Assembly: GCF_022539315.1 (NCBI RefSeq)
Contig: NC_066315.1
Location: 20,125,649 to 20,189,648, forward strand
DNA: 64,000 bases
Reading direction: 5' to 3'
Source of the DNA: Serinus canaria
Taxonomy: Eukaryota; Chordata; Aves; Passeriformes; Fringillidae
In this document: piece after piece, positions 52,401-64,000 of the stretch
Layout of the letters: each line of letters starts with the position of its first letter
Numbering within the stretch: position 1 is the first letter of the stretch
The notes under the pieces: generated by a model
Databases searched by the model: none
Told to the model about the DNA's origin: nothing
Seen by the model: the letters and a program-made list of their open reading frames with translations, nothing else
Position numbers and translations under genes: made by a program

Positions 52401-55400
52401 GACTTGTAAACATCATACCCACATTAGTAGTTGTGTCATGTACAACCACATCACAATGTGCCAGGTCTAGGCAAAACTTTTGAAAAAGTCAGTATTTTAT
52501 TTCAGCTTCATAAATATAAATCCAGTCCAGTAAAGGATATCAGCAAGTAGGCTAGTATGAAAGTAATAATAATTTTTTTAAAATCCCTTTCTGTGACATC
52601 AGCTGTTCTAAAGTGAATAAGATGAGTAACAGCCAGTTGGGATAACTTAGTTGTTATTTTGATTGATAAACTCCTATGACAGAGCTCTGAATTGAGGCAG
52701 ACACCAGGCAAGCTCTAGTTATTTTAATAATAATTTAAAACAATTATTCTCAACAAAACTCTTCTTATGTATTTTATAAGGATGAACTATTTTGGAATTA
52801 TTATCATAATTCTTTCAGAGAGAAGGAAAATACTAACACTATAAATATGCACTCTTCTTTATAAACAGTCATCTCATTTTCTCATTTACTCATTTATAAG
52901 GAGTATTTCAAGCTATTATAGAAGCATGCTTTAAATCACAATTGTCTTTAAAATGATGAGTCATTTGAGTTTCAGCTAAGGCAGCTCAGTTTGAACAGCT
53001 GCCAGCTGGGGTATATGAGGTGGGATACACACACAAGCCACCTTTTCCCACTGAGAATTTTTCAGGAATAGTTTCTTAGTGCTCTCGTCACATTTCACAT
53101 TAGCACAGGTGCAAGAAGAGTAGCTCAAATTAGGCCAGGTTCTCTGAGAATTGCCAGATAAGTCACTCGAGAGAGGAGATCAGATTTTTCTGTTTGATTG
53201 TTTCAGTGCTCTGGGCTTCTATCAAGAATTAACACTGCTCTAAGATGAAGGTGGTTTATTGCAGTTCACTAAATTTGCTAAGATTACTGTTCCTCAGAGG
53301 ATTTACAGCACTGACAGCTACTGCATAGCCCTTTTTGCATAGTAACCTGAAAACCAGGTTGGAATACTGAGTGTACCTCTCTTCCCTATATGGATACAAC
53401 TCCACTGTACTGCTGTAGCTGGGGGAAATTTGAAATCTGTGGAAGTAGCAGTGCCCTGAGCTGGGCACTCCAGGCAAAGCCACTGCTCTTGTCCTGAGAC
53501 TCTTGCTCTTCAAGATTTTGCACCAGCCACTGTTTTAAATATTCAAACCTTTAAAATGAGATCTGTTGAGGTAGTCAATATTATTTCTTTACAAAATAAA
53601 AGAGACCTGAACCCCCTATCTTCTAAACCTCTACAAGATCTTGGGTAGAAAACAAGTTCACAGGTTCGTAACCCTAGTAACCTGTTTTCCACAACAGCTT
53701 CCAAATTATCTTTTCCATTATGTTAAAATCTGATCTTGCTAGGAATTCCCAAATGAGAAATAAAAATGCATTTAAAACACAGAAATGCTATAAAATGAGA
53801 AGAGGTAGCTATTACTTCAACAGTTTTGGAAGGTTTCAAGCCTTTTGGTCCTGGCACAGTGCAAAAAACCACAACCAAATGCAAATATTTACTGCAAAGC
53901 CTGTTTTTTTATATCTAAAAATTTTAAGGATGACAGCCAAATGTCTTGTCAATCCACTATGAGAGACCAAAAAGGAACAGCCTTTCTTTGTTATAATATT
54001 CAGTGCATAATAATGGAGTAAATTTTCCTGCCAGAAAATTACCTATTAATTTTCATTTCTGCTATCTTGGATCTGGCCCACACCATAAATAAGGGATTAG
54101 TAGGAGGCATACATTCATAAAAATGCATTTACTATCACTTTCATTACCTCTAGATTTTCTTCAGACCATAAATGTATTCTCAGGGCAAACATGCAATATA
54201 CACGTAGTAACAGCACCAAAAGTGTTTGTGTTTTCAAATGATTTATGATATGAAATGTTATTTTCTGTGACTTTAGGAGCAATATATATCTGAAAAAATT
54301 ATAACATTTAGAAAATAGATACTAGTTTCCCTAGAGCAGCCATATCATCAACTTCTGTTTTATTGTTTACAACCAAAAGATGTCAAGAAACAATATCTAA
54401 AACATTCCATGGTTTGCAAACCATTGAGCTAATTTTATTTTAAACCCCCTTACTTGTGTCATGAGAAAGATAGGAATTACACTTCTTAAGGAAATGCATT
54501 TTTAGGACTTCACATTAAACATTTACATGGGATTAAATGCTATTGAAACAGCATTTCTTGGGTGAATAGAAGTAATTCACAATTCCAGAGCTGTTAACAG
54601 CACAAAAGATTGCCTTTCATTGTACCAGAGCAAAGTATGAGTCTTAAGGCAAATAAAGGTATTCCCTGGAGGAACCAAATTTTGAACATTTTGGAAAAAA
54701 AGTTCATGGGAACAAATGCTGCTGTAATAAGCCTGCTGAATACCCTCCATTCTATCTTGTAGCACCTTTGGGAATGCCAGCTAGTTGTACTTGCCTGAAA
54801 AAAACCTTTGAGAAAGTGTGTGATCAAAGTAGCAAAAGTAAGTGAAACAGCACAGAAGAATGTATTTGTGAACTTCCTAAGATTTAATTTTCCTTTTCTT
54901 CAGAGGAAGTATTGTGTAAGTTTCTACATTTGTAACTATAAATACTGATAATTTTTGATAGCAAAAAATAAGCTGTTGAGATTCAGGGTGAACTGCTTCC
55001 TGCAGTGATTCTCTAAGGGGCCCTGAAAACTGTTTTAATTAAAGGATTTGTGATTTTTATTTTTTTAATTTAAATAAATGCACTGAGATCACCTTTGAAA
55101 CATATTCAGTTTTTTATTGCAGTTCACCCACATTTACCTTTAATTTCTTCCTGGTTTCTTCTAAGGAAATCTCAGAAGTGTAAGGGGCTATTGCTTCAAC
55201 TGAGTACACATTCACTCAGATAAAGAGACATCTTACAAACTTGGCATTTTAAAGCCTGTGCTCCAGACTTATGAACAGCTTTGTAAAGACAAGAAGTTCT
55301 ATCCAAATAGAAAACTTTATCTGATGGGCACATTTTGGCATTAACAAATGCATGGAAAGTACAGTCAGATCTGAGCAGTGCAGGAAAATGAAGGAATTTA

Positions 55401-56329
55401 TTGATAGCAAGTAAACTGTTAACATATGAATTTAAAACATCATTCTTTGAATTTCAGATTTTCAAACAAGCTTATTGATGAGACAGTGTTTGGGTACTTC
55501 ACATACTGACATAGCTTTGGCAGAAATAAAGATGGTAGTAAGTGGAGTTTGAACTTTTTATTTTTATTTTTAAAAAATGCTTAATTGTTTAAACTTTTAA
55601 CATATAAATCTATAGCTCTAGTGGGTTTTGCACAGCATAAGTTGTACTAATTTGCAGGGATGTGGACTGGCTGGGAGTGTTAGAATAAAAGAAAATAACT
55701 GTGCAATATTTGTCTCATCTCATTCTTTTCCCATCTCTAGAAGTAGCAGTGGTTTGACAGAGAATATTGTGCACTATTGGAACTCTCTAAGGCTGGATGG
55801 AAAGGACAAAGTTGGGGTTAAGTTGCTATACATGGATAATTTTAGAGTTACATAAACTTGTTAAATAACTCCATTTGGTTCATAAGCTCCCCAAATTCAG
55901 CTTCTGTTACAGTCTAAGCAATTCAGAATGTTATCTCTCAAGGATTCAAGACCTAGAAATGAAGAATTTTCTAGGGGCCAGCCAAGCCATGCTTCAAAAT
56001 TGCCTAATTTGTGAACTATCCTGTGACCAAAAGTAGGATCACTGCCTTTCCAGAGATGGTTGAGGGAAAAACACAGATCCCTATTCTTAGGCAAGATATG
56101 TAATGTGTGAAGAACGTTGCTGGGGATATTGCCTTGTTGCTTTTATCAGGAGGAGCTTGAGATCCCTGTTTCCTACTCCCCAAAGGACTGTGCTTACATC
56201 ACACTTGCTGGCAGCTCTGAGGCATGACACTCATCTATTCTCTTTAGAACTACATAGGAATTAATTTAAGGTGGTAGGTTGGAGAAAAAGAAAAGAAGGA
56301 ATGTGATCTGCAGGTGGTAAAGAGCTGGG

Positions 56330-57035
56330 GGTTGTGCTGCCCTTGAGAGGGATCTTCATGGGCTGGGGAAATTGGCAAACAGGAATCTCATCAAGTTCAA
56401 AAAGTCAAAATGCCAAGTCCTGTCCCTGGGGAGGAATAACCCCATGCACCAGTACAGGCTGGGATCAAGCTGGAAATCAGCTTTGTAAAGGAGACTTTTG
56501 CCCTTTTGTGCTGTAAGGACACATTGCTGGCTCATGTCCAGCTTGTCCATCAGCATTGCCTTTCTGCTCAGCCCTGATGAGACATATCTGGGCCCAATGC
56601 TGAACTTCCCAGGACTAGAAACACATGGAAACACAAGGACAGCAAAGTTGTACAAAGATGCTTAAAGGCTTGTAGCATTTGCTGCATGAGGAGAAGCTGA
56701 GAGGGCTGGGACTGCTCACCCTCAGGAAGAGAAGGCCTGGCGGCATCTTATCCATAAGCATGGATACTTGAAGTTAAACTGTTGTTGTGCAGAAGATGGA
56801 GGCTCAGTGGTATTTAGTGAGAGGACAAGAGGTGAAGTGCACACATTGAAACAGGGTGAGTGCTGGCACAGGTTCCCCAGAGAGGTTGTGCAGTCTCCAT
56901 CCTTGGAGATTCTCAACACTTAGCTGATACATGACTGTGGGAAACCTTGCCTAGCTGAACCTGCTCTGAGCTAGGGTGGTTGGACTAGAGAATCTCCAGA
57001 GGTGTTTGCCCACCTCAGCTCTTCTTTGGCTGTTA
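56330..57035 (+). mobile_element. CR1 LINE 3' portion, diverged
   Basis: It runs in the sense direction: AACAGGAATCTCATCAAGTT, GAATAACCCCATGCACCAGT, then CAGCTTTGTAAAGGAGACTT, GAGAAGCTGAGAGGGCTGGG, CCCAGAGAGGTTGTGCAGTC and TGGTTGGACTAGAGAATCTC. These follow the order of the end of the reverse transcriptase frame and the 3' UTR of CR1. Several deletions and stops break the frame, so it is a dead copy. Confidence 0.9.
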
Positions 57036-57285
57036 CTCTTCAGCCTGGTGACAAATTTATCACTTGGGGATTCTGGTCTTTGCTCCAAGGAACAGTAGGC
57101 CCTGGAGAAAATGCACTAGCAGTCTCTGGAAATGACTCTAACTAGTTTTGGATTAGTTTTTGAGTATTCTGATCTGCAATTACATTTTATACAGCCTGGC
57201 AGAATAGCCCCCTTCAACTAATCTAACAGAGAAGTGATCAGATGCAGATCTTTAATAGAAAATGTGTGCACTATCTGGAGAGGTT

Positions 57286-57322
57286 TATATCCAATTCTTT
57301 ATATCCAATTCTTTATATCCAG
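57286..57322. repeat. Tandem repeat of TATATCCAATTCTT-type unit
   Basis: Two full copies and a partial third of a roughly 15-base unit, TTATATCCAATTCTT, follow each other directly. Confidence 0.9.
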
Positions 57323-59746
57323 ACAGGATTATCCCTGCAATCTCAAAGGTCTCTAAACTCTAGAGAAAAAGGTAGGATAAATATATTTTGCTACCTTTTG
57401 CATTAGCCATACCTAGAAACAGGTGGTTTCTGTGCAGAATTTGGGGCTTTTCACTGACAATTATTTTCTGTCCTACTGCTCTTGTGCTACCTTATAAAGC
57501 CTTGTGCAAAGGAAGCAGAGCTAAGGAAGTTTCTTTTGCTGTATCTAACTACAAACTGACAAACTTACCAAGCCCTAGGGGTTACTTGAAGCACCCAAAG
57601 ATGCTGTTTAAAACTGGCTGGAAATCTCCATGTTTTGAGCTTTCTGTTGAACTCTAGTAGAAATCCTTACCATTTCCTGGCCATTCTGCAGAATTCAGCT
57701 GATGAGATAATGTGAGAGACAAGACATGGAAAAAACCTCATTTGTGAAGGAACTCTCTTCTTCATTTGATTTTCTCTCAGAGAGCTTGATTGATTATTCT
57801 CTCATTTAAGTAGGCAATATGGAACAGTGTATAAATAGAATGAAAATAGTAGATGTAGCCAACAGGCAGAGTTAAAGACAAGCAGGCTAGTGCCAAAACT
57901 GTTACATTACTATTGGTGATTATTATCTGGCATCACAGACTTATCAAACACTGCTTCTTCCCTGTAACTGCATGGGAAATTGTTTTGTCTTATTTGTCTT
58001 ACATTCATAGACCTCAAAACCCCAAGGACCCATTTACACTGTAAGGTGCAGTACCAAGTAATTTAGAAGTTTACTTTCAACCTTTTTTTTTTTTTTCCCT
58101 TGGAGCAGATTAATTATGGTAGAAGTATTTGTAACAGCCTATCTGTCACCAGAAAATAATAACACAAGGCAGCTAGAACTGTGGTGGTTGACTCACTGGA
58201 AGGGTATTACATGATCTGGTTAAACTTAACAAATTGAATTTGCTTTTATTTTGTTAAAAATCAGTTTCACAATGGATTAGCTAATGAAGTGTCCTTGTGG
58301 TGACTGAAGGATGTAAACCAGATATAGGGTTTTTGAGCTGGTCTGTAGTAGAGATGTTTATAACTTACATTTTAAATAGACATTGAGGATAAATGAACAT
58401 GCAATGTGTTTTTCATCAAACATACTGCCTAGGAACTTTCAGTACTTGAGAAACAGTGCTGGTTGCCAGCTGTATTTCAGATGATCTCCTTATCATGTAG
58501 ATCTCAGTAACAGAGGCACTGTGCAAACTTAGGAGTTTTGTTATAGAGAATCCAAAAGCCCGTGTTGTCTTTTGTTTAAAATAGAATGAAGCAGAAATTA
58601 TTGCATTTAGTAAAATTTTGCCAATATAAATCAAAAAACTTGAGAATTCAGGAGTTTTTTATTCTTTACAGGCTGCAAAGTCTCACTGATTTTAAGAGCA
58701 TTAGGGAGCAAAGTCTTGAGTCTGACATCTGATGCTGTTTTGCAATGATGAATAAACTGAATATAAATGTCTCTTCTGCCAAAACTTTGCGTGTCTTACC
58801 ATGTGAACCACCAATTTCTCTGGGGAACAAGCTTGGCAATTCTTTGTAAAAGGTGGCTATTTCTGAAATAAGTAGCAAAGGACAAAAGTGCAGAAGACAG
58901 GAAAGGGCCTTTTTGCTATTCAAATAGCCATTCTGAACTCACAAAAATGTAATTCATGAGAAAGCCAGGGACCTGAAGGTTTATTCTTAATGTCTGAGAT
59001 ACCCTTTGTGTTGTGAATTCTGAAGGGAAAAGTGTGGATTATTTCTTACTTGAAATCAATACGAGATACTCAAAACAACTCTTGTAATTGCTGTAGTTTA
59101 CATTCATACCGGAATTGTCAACTGCAAGAGTGTATTGCAAGTACATATCTGCTTCAAGTCACCAGAAATGTTCAGGTTTTTGTTGCCTAAATCCAATATT
59201 TATCCATTATTAGAAACTGTTTTTCTGTGTCTTCATCTGTAATACTAGTAGGCTGTAGAAATGAAAGTGGTTAGCAATTGTTTTACTTAGAATTTCCAAA
59301 ACATTAGGCACATGCCCAGGGTCAGCTAATGTGTCTCAGCTGGGAAGCAATAGCTTTAAAAGAGTAATTGCAGATGTGCAGAAGACCTGATCACTTGCAG
59401 TCTAATGTAAACTGGTGAATGCCAGTGTTGGTATTTACACCTTGACATTTAAAATTTTTGTTGGGGTTTCATTTGTTTATTTTCTTTTTTCTTTTAAAGC
59501 TGAAGTATACTTTCCAATAACAAAATTTAACAAACAAGTTAAAAAACCTCAAACAACAAGCCAAACAACCAAAAAAAAACCCAGTAGGAGCCTCTTGCTC
59601 TATTTATGCTTCCTCAGAATTCAAACCATCCTTTCTGAAGTCTCTCTTGCCCATGATCCAACGCACACTAAAGTAATGAAATATCTCTTAAAAAATCAGA
59701 TTTTCTCCACTAAAACTGAACTTAAAACATAGCAGGAATTATATTT

Positions 59747-59785
59747 GTGGGAGAAAATAAGTGAGAGAAAATAAGTGAGAGAAAG
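59747..59785. repeat. Tandem repeat of GAGAAAATAAGT-type unit
   Basis: The unit GAGAAAATAAGTGA occurs twice, followed by a partial third copy, in purine-rich surroundings. Confidence 0.85.
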
Positions 59786-60646
59786 GGAAGGAAACAGAAA
59801 AAGCCACTTCACTCAAGTGAAATACATTTTAATTACTTTTAGAAAACATAGTTCCATGAGCAGGAATCTCAGTCAAGAATGAGGGTTAATTGTGTGCAGT
59901 CCAACCTAAGAATTTTGATGGTGTATTAAAATATTACATGCTAGAAAGGAATTTACAAATAGTCATGTGCTTTCTTAGTCTAATAATTCCAGAAACATCA
60001 GATATTCAGCTACTCTTTTGTCTAGACAAATGGCATATTCTTGCTAATTGCAAGTACAAAAAGCCTATTTGAAAACTAGGTTTTATGGTAGTGGGAAATG
60101 ATAGAAAATGGACTATGTTCTTGTAAGCTTTTTTCCCTTCCATTACTTGAGATGGAATTTACATCCTGTGCACAAAATTACACTGATTTGATCAAATATG
60201 AATATGTATTTTCCAACCTACATACCTATGAACATATAGATCATATTTTCAATTCCTGTCTCAAGTTTAAGAGTTATTGAAAGTCATCTATTTTGTATTA
60301 TGTGAACTATTTCCAGTGCTGAACCACCAGATCTATATTGCCCATTTACAACTTTCTAAATCTGCTAATAATTATAGCTACCTGCTCCTGAGTCACTGTC
60401 CCATGCATATAGCTGGCATTAGGTTGTATACTTAAATTCAATACCCATCCCCTTCTGGATTGGGATGACAGTCAAAAAGTAGGTGTGCTTGCTCCAGAGC
60501 TCATAGTATGCCTTTGCACAGGAATATGTAGATAGCCTTTGAAGTCCTGAAACTAGGGCACTCTACCAGTTGTTGGTGATAAAATCACCCGAGAGCACCA
60601 AGATAACACCAACACACTTCAGTGTGGAATCAAAAGATGACTTACT

Positions 60647-60712
60647 TGTGTTTGTGCAGTGTGTCTCCAAAAATGAGATGTTTGAGCAGTGTCTCTCAAA
60701 AAATGAAATGCA
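60647..60712. repeat. Imperfect tandem duplication of about 31 bases
   Basis: The segments GCAGTGTGTCTCCAAAAATG and GCAGTGTCTCTCAAAAAATG lie about 31 bases apart and are nearly identical. Confidence 0.75.
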
Positions 60713-61439
60713 TTACTGGTACCAGTGTGTACCAGCATCTCCTTCTGTGTTAATTCTCCTTCTCAGTTAATTCTCCAACATTCTATTTCCCTTTCTGAAA
60801 AAATAAACTGTGGCAACACAAAAACCTGTCCAAAACTATCCACATGGGTGGTGGACAAGAACAGATAATAGCCTATATCATATGGGTTGTGGTATTTTCA
60901 TAGCAGGTGGAAAGACAAACAGTAGAAAGCCTTTGCCAGAAAAGCTAAAAAGAGTGTTCCTCAGGTGGTGTGCTGGTGGATACACCAGCAATACAGAGAC
61001 ACCTGGGATGCTCTGAAACACTTGCCAGGCCTGAGCTATGGCTGCTGTTCACCTGCCCTGTACCTGAGGAGGACAGCCTGGGCAGCCACCCAACAGAGCA
61101 GTGCAGGCATTGCCTGCTGCCCTCCCTGCAGCATGAGAGTGCATGGAGGACATTTGGTGACCAAGACTGGAATATGTCATAATAATTGATCAGTCTATTT
61201 CCCTATGCATATCTCATTTCACCTCTCTTGGATGGGTCAAATTAGGTCCTGGCCCCTGAGAAGAGAGGAGGGTTCCCCAGCCAGCTGCAGTGGAACAAAA
61301 CAATGGCACACATGGACACATCTATAGCACTAAGTTAGAGCTGGTCGGCACTATCTTGGGCCAATATGTAAATGGTTGCTAAGCAGATTTAGGTTGCCAG
61401 GTAATCCTGTGCTTGATGCTCTCTGGCAATGACAGAGCT

Positions 61440-62150
61440 GAGACCCTGGAAGAGAGAGGCTCCGTTTGGGTGCCCTGCAGCTGTGGGGTGGAGATGGATC
61501 TCCCTGGCAGTCCCTGGGATCGCCCTGACTGCAGGCTCCTGCGGATCACTGTCCTGCCGGAGCCGCGCTCACGGCGGATGGGCCCGACCGCTTTCGCAAT
61601 AGTTTTCACTTCCAAAGCAGGCAGCGTGAACCAACGTGCCCTGCAGTGAGACAGCCGCAAACCCTTGGATCCTCCCGCTGCAAGCGCCCAAGTGCCACCC
61701 TGCGGCTGCCCCTCGCAGTCCCCGCCTGCTCCGTGCCCTGTCCCTTGCCGGGGAGCGGCACCAGCCCTGCCCCGGGACGCTGCTCCGTGCCCTGTCCCTT
61801 GCCGGGGAGCGGCACCAGCCCTGCCCCGGGATGCTGCTCCGTGCCCTGTCCCTTGCCGGGGAGCGGCACCAGCCCTGCCCCGGGATGCTGCTCCGTGCCC
61901 TGTCCCTTGCCGGGGAGCGGCACCAGCCCTGCCCCGGGATGCTGCTCCGTGCCCTGTCCCTTGCCGGGGAGCGGCACCAGCCCTGCCCCGGGATGCTGCT
62001 CCGTGCCTTGTCCCTTGTCGGGGAGCGGCACCAGCCCTGCCCCGGGACGCTGCTCGGCGCTGCCGCCGACGGGAGCACGGCCGGGACTTCGATGCGTCCG
62101 GGCGCCTGTGCAGGGGCTCCCGTTGTGCTCGGTCCTGTTATCAGGGACAT
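61440..62150. promoter_or_regulatory. Isolated GC- and CpG-rich block
   Basis: This is the only CpG-dense segment in the window apart from the CACNB2 promoter. Flanks on both sides are AT-rich. About half of it is the minisatellite, and the rest (for example 61500-61720) is also rich in CpG. It could be an orphan CpG island, a promoter for an upstream or antisense transcript, or simply an expanded GC-rich repeat. No exon with convincing splice sites was recognised beside it. Confidence 0.4.
61728..62051. repeat. CpG-rich 54-bp minisatellite, six copies
   Basis: Six tandem copies of a 54-base unit begin GCTCCGTGCCCTGTCCCTTG, and a partial seventh starts GCTCGGCG. Copies are nearly identical. 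The first and last carry GGGACGCT where the four inner copies carry GGGATGCT, and the sixth has two further changes. Because 54 is divisible by three and the unit lacks stops, the array is open in five frames. This yields 18-residue repeat peptides that I do not regard as real proteins. Confidence 0.95.
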
Positions 62151-62159
62151 AAAAGGAAA

Positions 62160-64000
62160 GAGGCACTTCTTACATTCCCCTACGTGACCCAGAGCAACGG
62201 CTCCATGTGTGGATTTTTTTGTTCTTTTGGGGAGAAGGGAATGTAGGTGGGTCTAGTAAAATAAATTGCAGGACTTTTTGTTTTGATTAAAGCCATTGTG
62301 CAACTACTGCTTGTATTTTCTGTAGTCGCATTCCTACAGCTACGCTCTCAATAGAAGGCAGCTTTTTTTTTTTTAAATGAGAAGAAAGCTTGACAAAAGG
62401 TTACAGTAAAGAAAGAAAAGCTAAGAACATTGATAAGGTATCAGCCCTAATCCACACATCAGACAGATATAAACCTGTTTAAAACTGTTACAATGATAAT
62501 TTGCATTCTCAAGTGCAATGGCAGGGTGATAGAAAAACGATTCAAGGGTAAATGCCAAAACTAACAATGTTTTGTTATAAGAAAAAGGTATTTTTCTGTC
62601 TCTGCAGAAAATGCCACATTCATGTTAAAGCACAAAATACAGTAAAGGAATAGATGGCAGTATTTAAAACATGCGGATGAGCTCCAGAAACTTGAAGGCA
62701 TTACTATAACTGACTGCAAAGAAGGAACTATTTATCTTAGGAGTCACTGGATAATGTGTAACATATACAGAAAAGAGAGGTACAAGGTCAGCTCTCAGGA
62801 GCGCTGGTAGTTTGGAATTGGAAGTATTCTTTATGAGGCCCTCTGCCATCTAACTTCCAAGAAAAAATACCATAGCAAACAAATTCTTTCAACCCTTCCT
62901 TTTCTCTCTAGTTTTCTGTGAAGGAAAGCAAGATCATTTCGTCTTAAGAGTGCCTGAAAACTAAGAATACATGAAAGGGAGAAACACTAAAGGGAGAACA
63001 CAGCCTCTTCCAGAAAAATTCCTTTATCTATAGATTCATGTATTTAAAGTTTCAAAGGAACATTATGATTATCTAGTTAGAACTGCCCGACTGGCTGTAA
63101 AACCTCACCAAGTAATCTCTCCATCAAGCACATAACATCTGTTTGAGTAATTGCACACCTCTTACAGAGAAAACTAGTCCTGATTTAAGGGCTGCAAGCG
63201 ATGAAGTTCTGCAGTCCTTATTCAGGATTTGACTCAATGAAAACATTGGCATATTGTGCTCTATGTCTGTTAGATTTGAAGCAATAGAAAGATATACCTG
63301 GCTTTAAAAACAGATCTGTTTCAAATCTCTGTGAATAAACTCTACAGATTTAAAACAATCTAAAAGAGAATGCATCATAAGAACACTTGTGCTGAGTCTT
63401 CTCTTTTGTAAGGACACAAAAACATATTCTATTATTTTTCTTGGAATTTTTAGAGAACATTGACCAAAACAATTAAGTCAACAGGTGAATCTCTTTGGAG
63501 AAGAGATAATAGGAAACACTTATTTAGTTTTCTGTTTATCCATAGGAGCAGTTTTCCAGCCCTCTGTCAGGCTAGAGGTCTTGATTTACATATGGTAATA
63601 CTCCACCTTCAGTATCTTTTTAAAGACACTAATGTAAAGAGATTTACAGCAGAGGCACTAACCTTAAGTAGTGAGATAAATTCTCCCTTATTGCCACAGG
63701 AATTCAAACTTTCCTATGCTGCTGAGACTTCAGGCTTTCAGGTTTGACACCAGAGTAAAATAGTCATGAAACTACTCACTTATTGACAAACACCACAAAG
63801 GCCAAAGAGCTCTGTTAGAGAAATAAAGATTACCTGTCTTTCTGAACAATGTATCTGTGCCTGTGGTGGAGGCTATATAAATACATTTGGTGGTTAAATG
63901 TGATCAAGATACCTGATAAGCATATATAGCCAAAAGATGGCATTTTCTTAATAAATTTAGATACAATATGTTCACAGAACATATCTGAATGGGAACCTAT
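62160..64000. other. Gene-free AT-rich window end
   Basis: Only the old CR1 fragment at about 63.0-63.2 kb is recognisable. A 95-codon frame at 63460-63747 shows no known motif. Confidence 0.6.
63020..63235 (-). mobile_element. Old CR1 3' fragment
   Basis: The plus strand reads ATAGATTCATGTATTTAAAG, then AACATTATGATTATCTAGTT and ACTAGTCCTGATTTAAGGGC. This is the reverse complement of the 3' end of the ancient CR1 groups common in turtles, crocodilians and birds. It is strongly diverged. Confidence 0.6.

Larger units (their letters stand above)
48700..56320. other. Gene-free AT-rich sequence
   Basis: Apart from the AT tract and hairpin near 49.4 kb, I see nothing assignable. A 127-codon frame at 51183-51566 has no recognisable motif. 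Confidence 0.6.
57040..61430. other. Gene-free AT-rich sequence with small tandem repeats
   Basis: Three short tandem repeats are listed separately. No exon of SLC39A12, which lies upstream of this CACNB2 promoter in mammals, was recognised here. Confidence 0.55.

Noticed and set aside
58666..58923. Minus-strand frame with an EIATFYKELP stretch, briefly compared with the SLC39A12 zinc transporter
   Set aside because: The resemblance is only a few residues, the metal-binding HELP-type motif is absent, and no splice sites fit.
61569..62166. Open frames of 168-193 codons on both strands over the minisatellite
   Set aside because: They result from a stop-free 54-base unit divisible by three. 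Five frames are open at once and no flanking coding signal exists.

Overview
The window looks like avian nuclear DNA. It is AT-rich and gene-poor, with several fragments of CR1 LINEs. One solo LTR belongs to a type common in bird genomes. It also carries two short exons that spell the N-terminus of a voltage-gated calcium channel beta-2 subunit (CACNB2). I cannot tell the species.

The only gene I can support is CACNB2 on the minus strand. Its first coding exon (39878-39976) sits in a CpG island of about 0.7 kb and encodes the long N-terminus used by the form usually called beta-2d. It splices over a 10.4 kb intron to the next exon (29357-29449), which carries the basic, Ser/Thr-rich segment [15 protein letters not shown]. 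Both exon boundaries are in phase 0 and have consensus splice sites. Everything from 29356 down to position 1 is therefore the start of the following intron, and the rest of the gene (SH3, HOOK and guanylate-kinase-like parts) lies beyond the left edge. I did not find the other known first exons (starting MQCC, MNQGSG or MKATW) by eye.

Inside that left intron the clear items are CR1 fragments at about 5.2-5.4, 6.25-6.94 and 12.05-12.29 kb, and a solo LTR at 9.33-9.93 kb. The most interesting piece is an open segment at 11314-11529 on the CACNB2 strand. It has a strong start context, three in-frame degenerate 17-codon acidic repeats and a consensus donor in the phase CACNB2 needs, so it could be an undescribed alternative first exon or cassette exon.

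Upstream of the CpG island (40.5-64 kb) I see no exon. This part holds CR1 fragments at 48.5, 56.3-57.0 and 63.0-63.2 kb, an AT-rich near-perfect hairpin at 49.4 kb, and a block near 44.4-44.6 kb that may be a conserved non-coding element. At 61.4-62.15 kb an isolated GC/CpG-rich block contains six copies of a 54-bp minisatellite. Most open reading frames elsewhere look like chance frames. I saw no tRNA, rRNA, CRISPR array or bacterial-type element.
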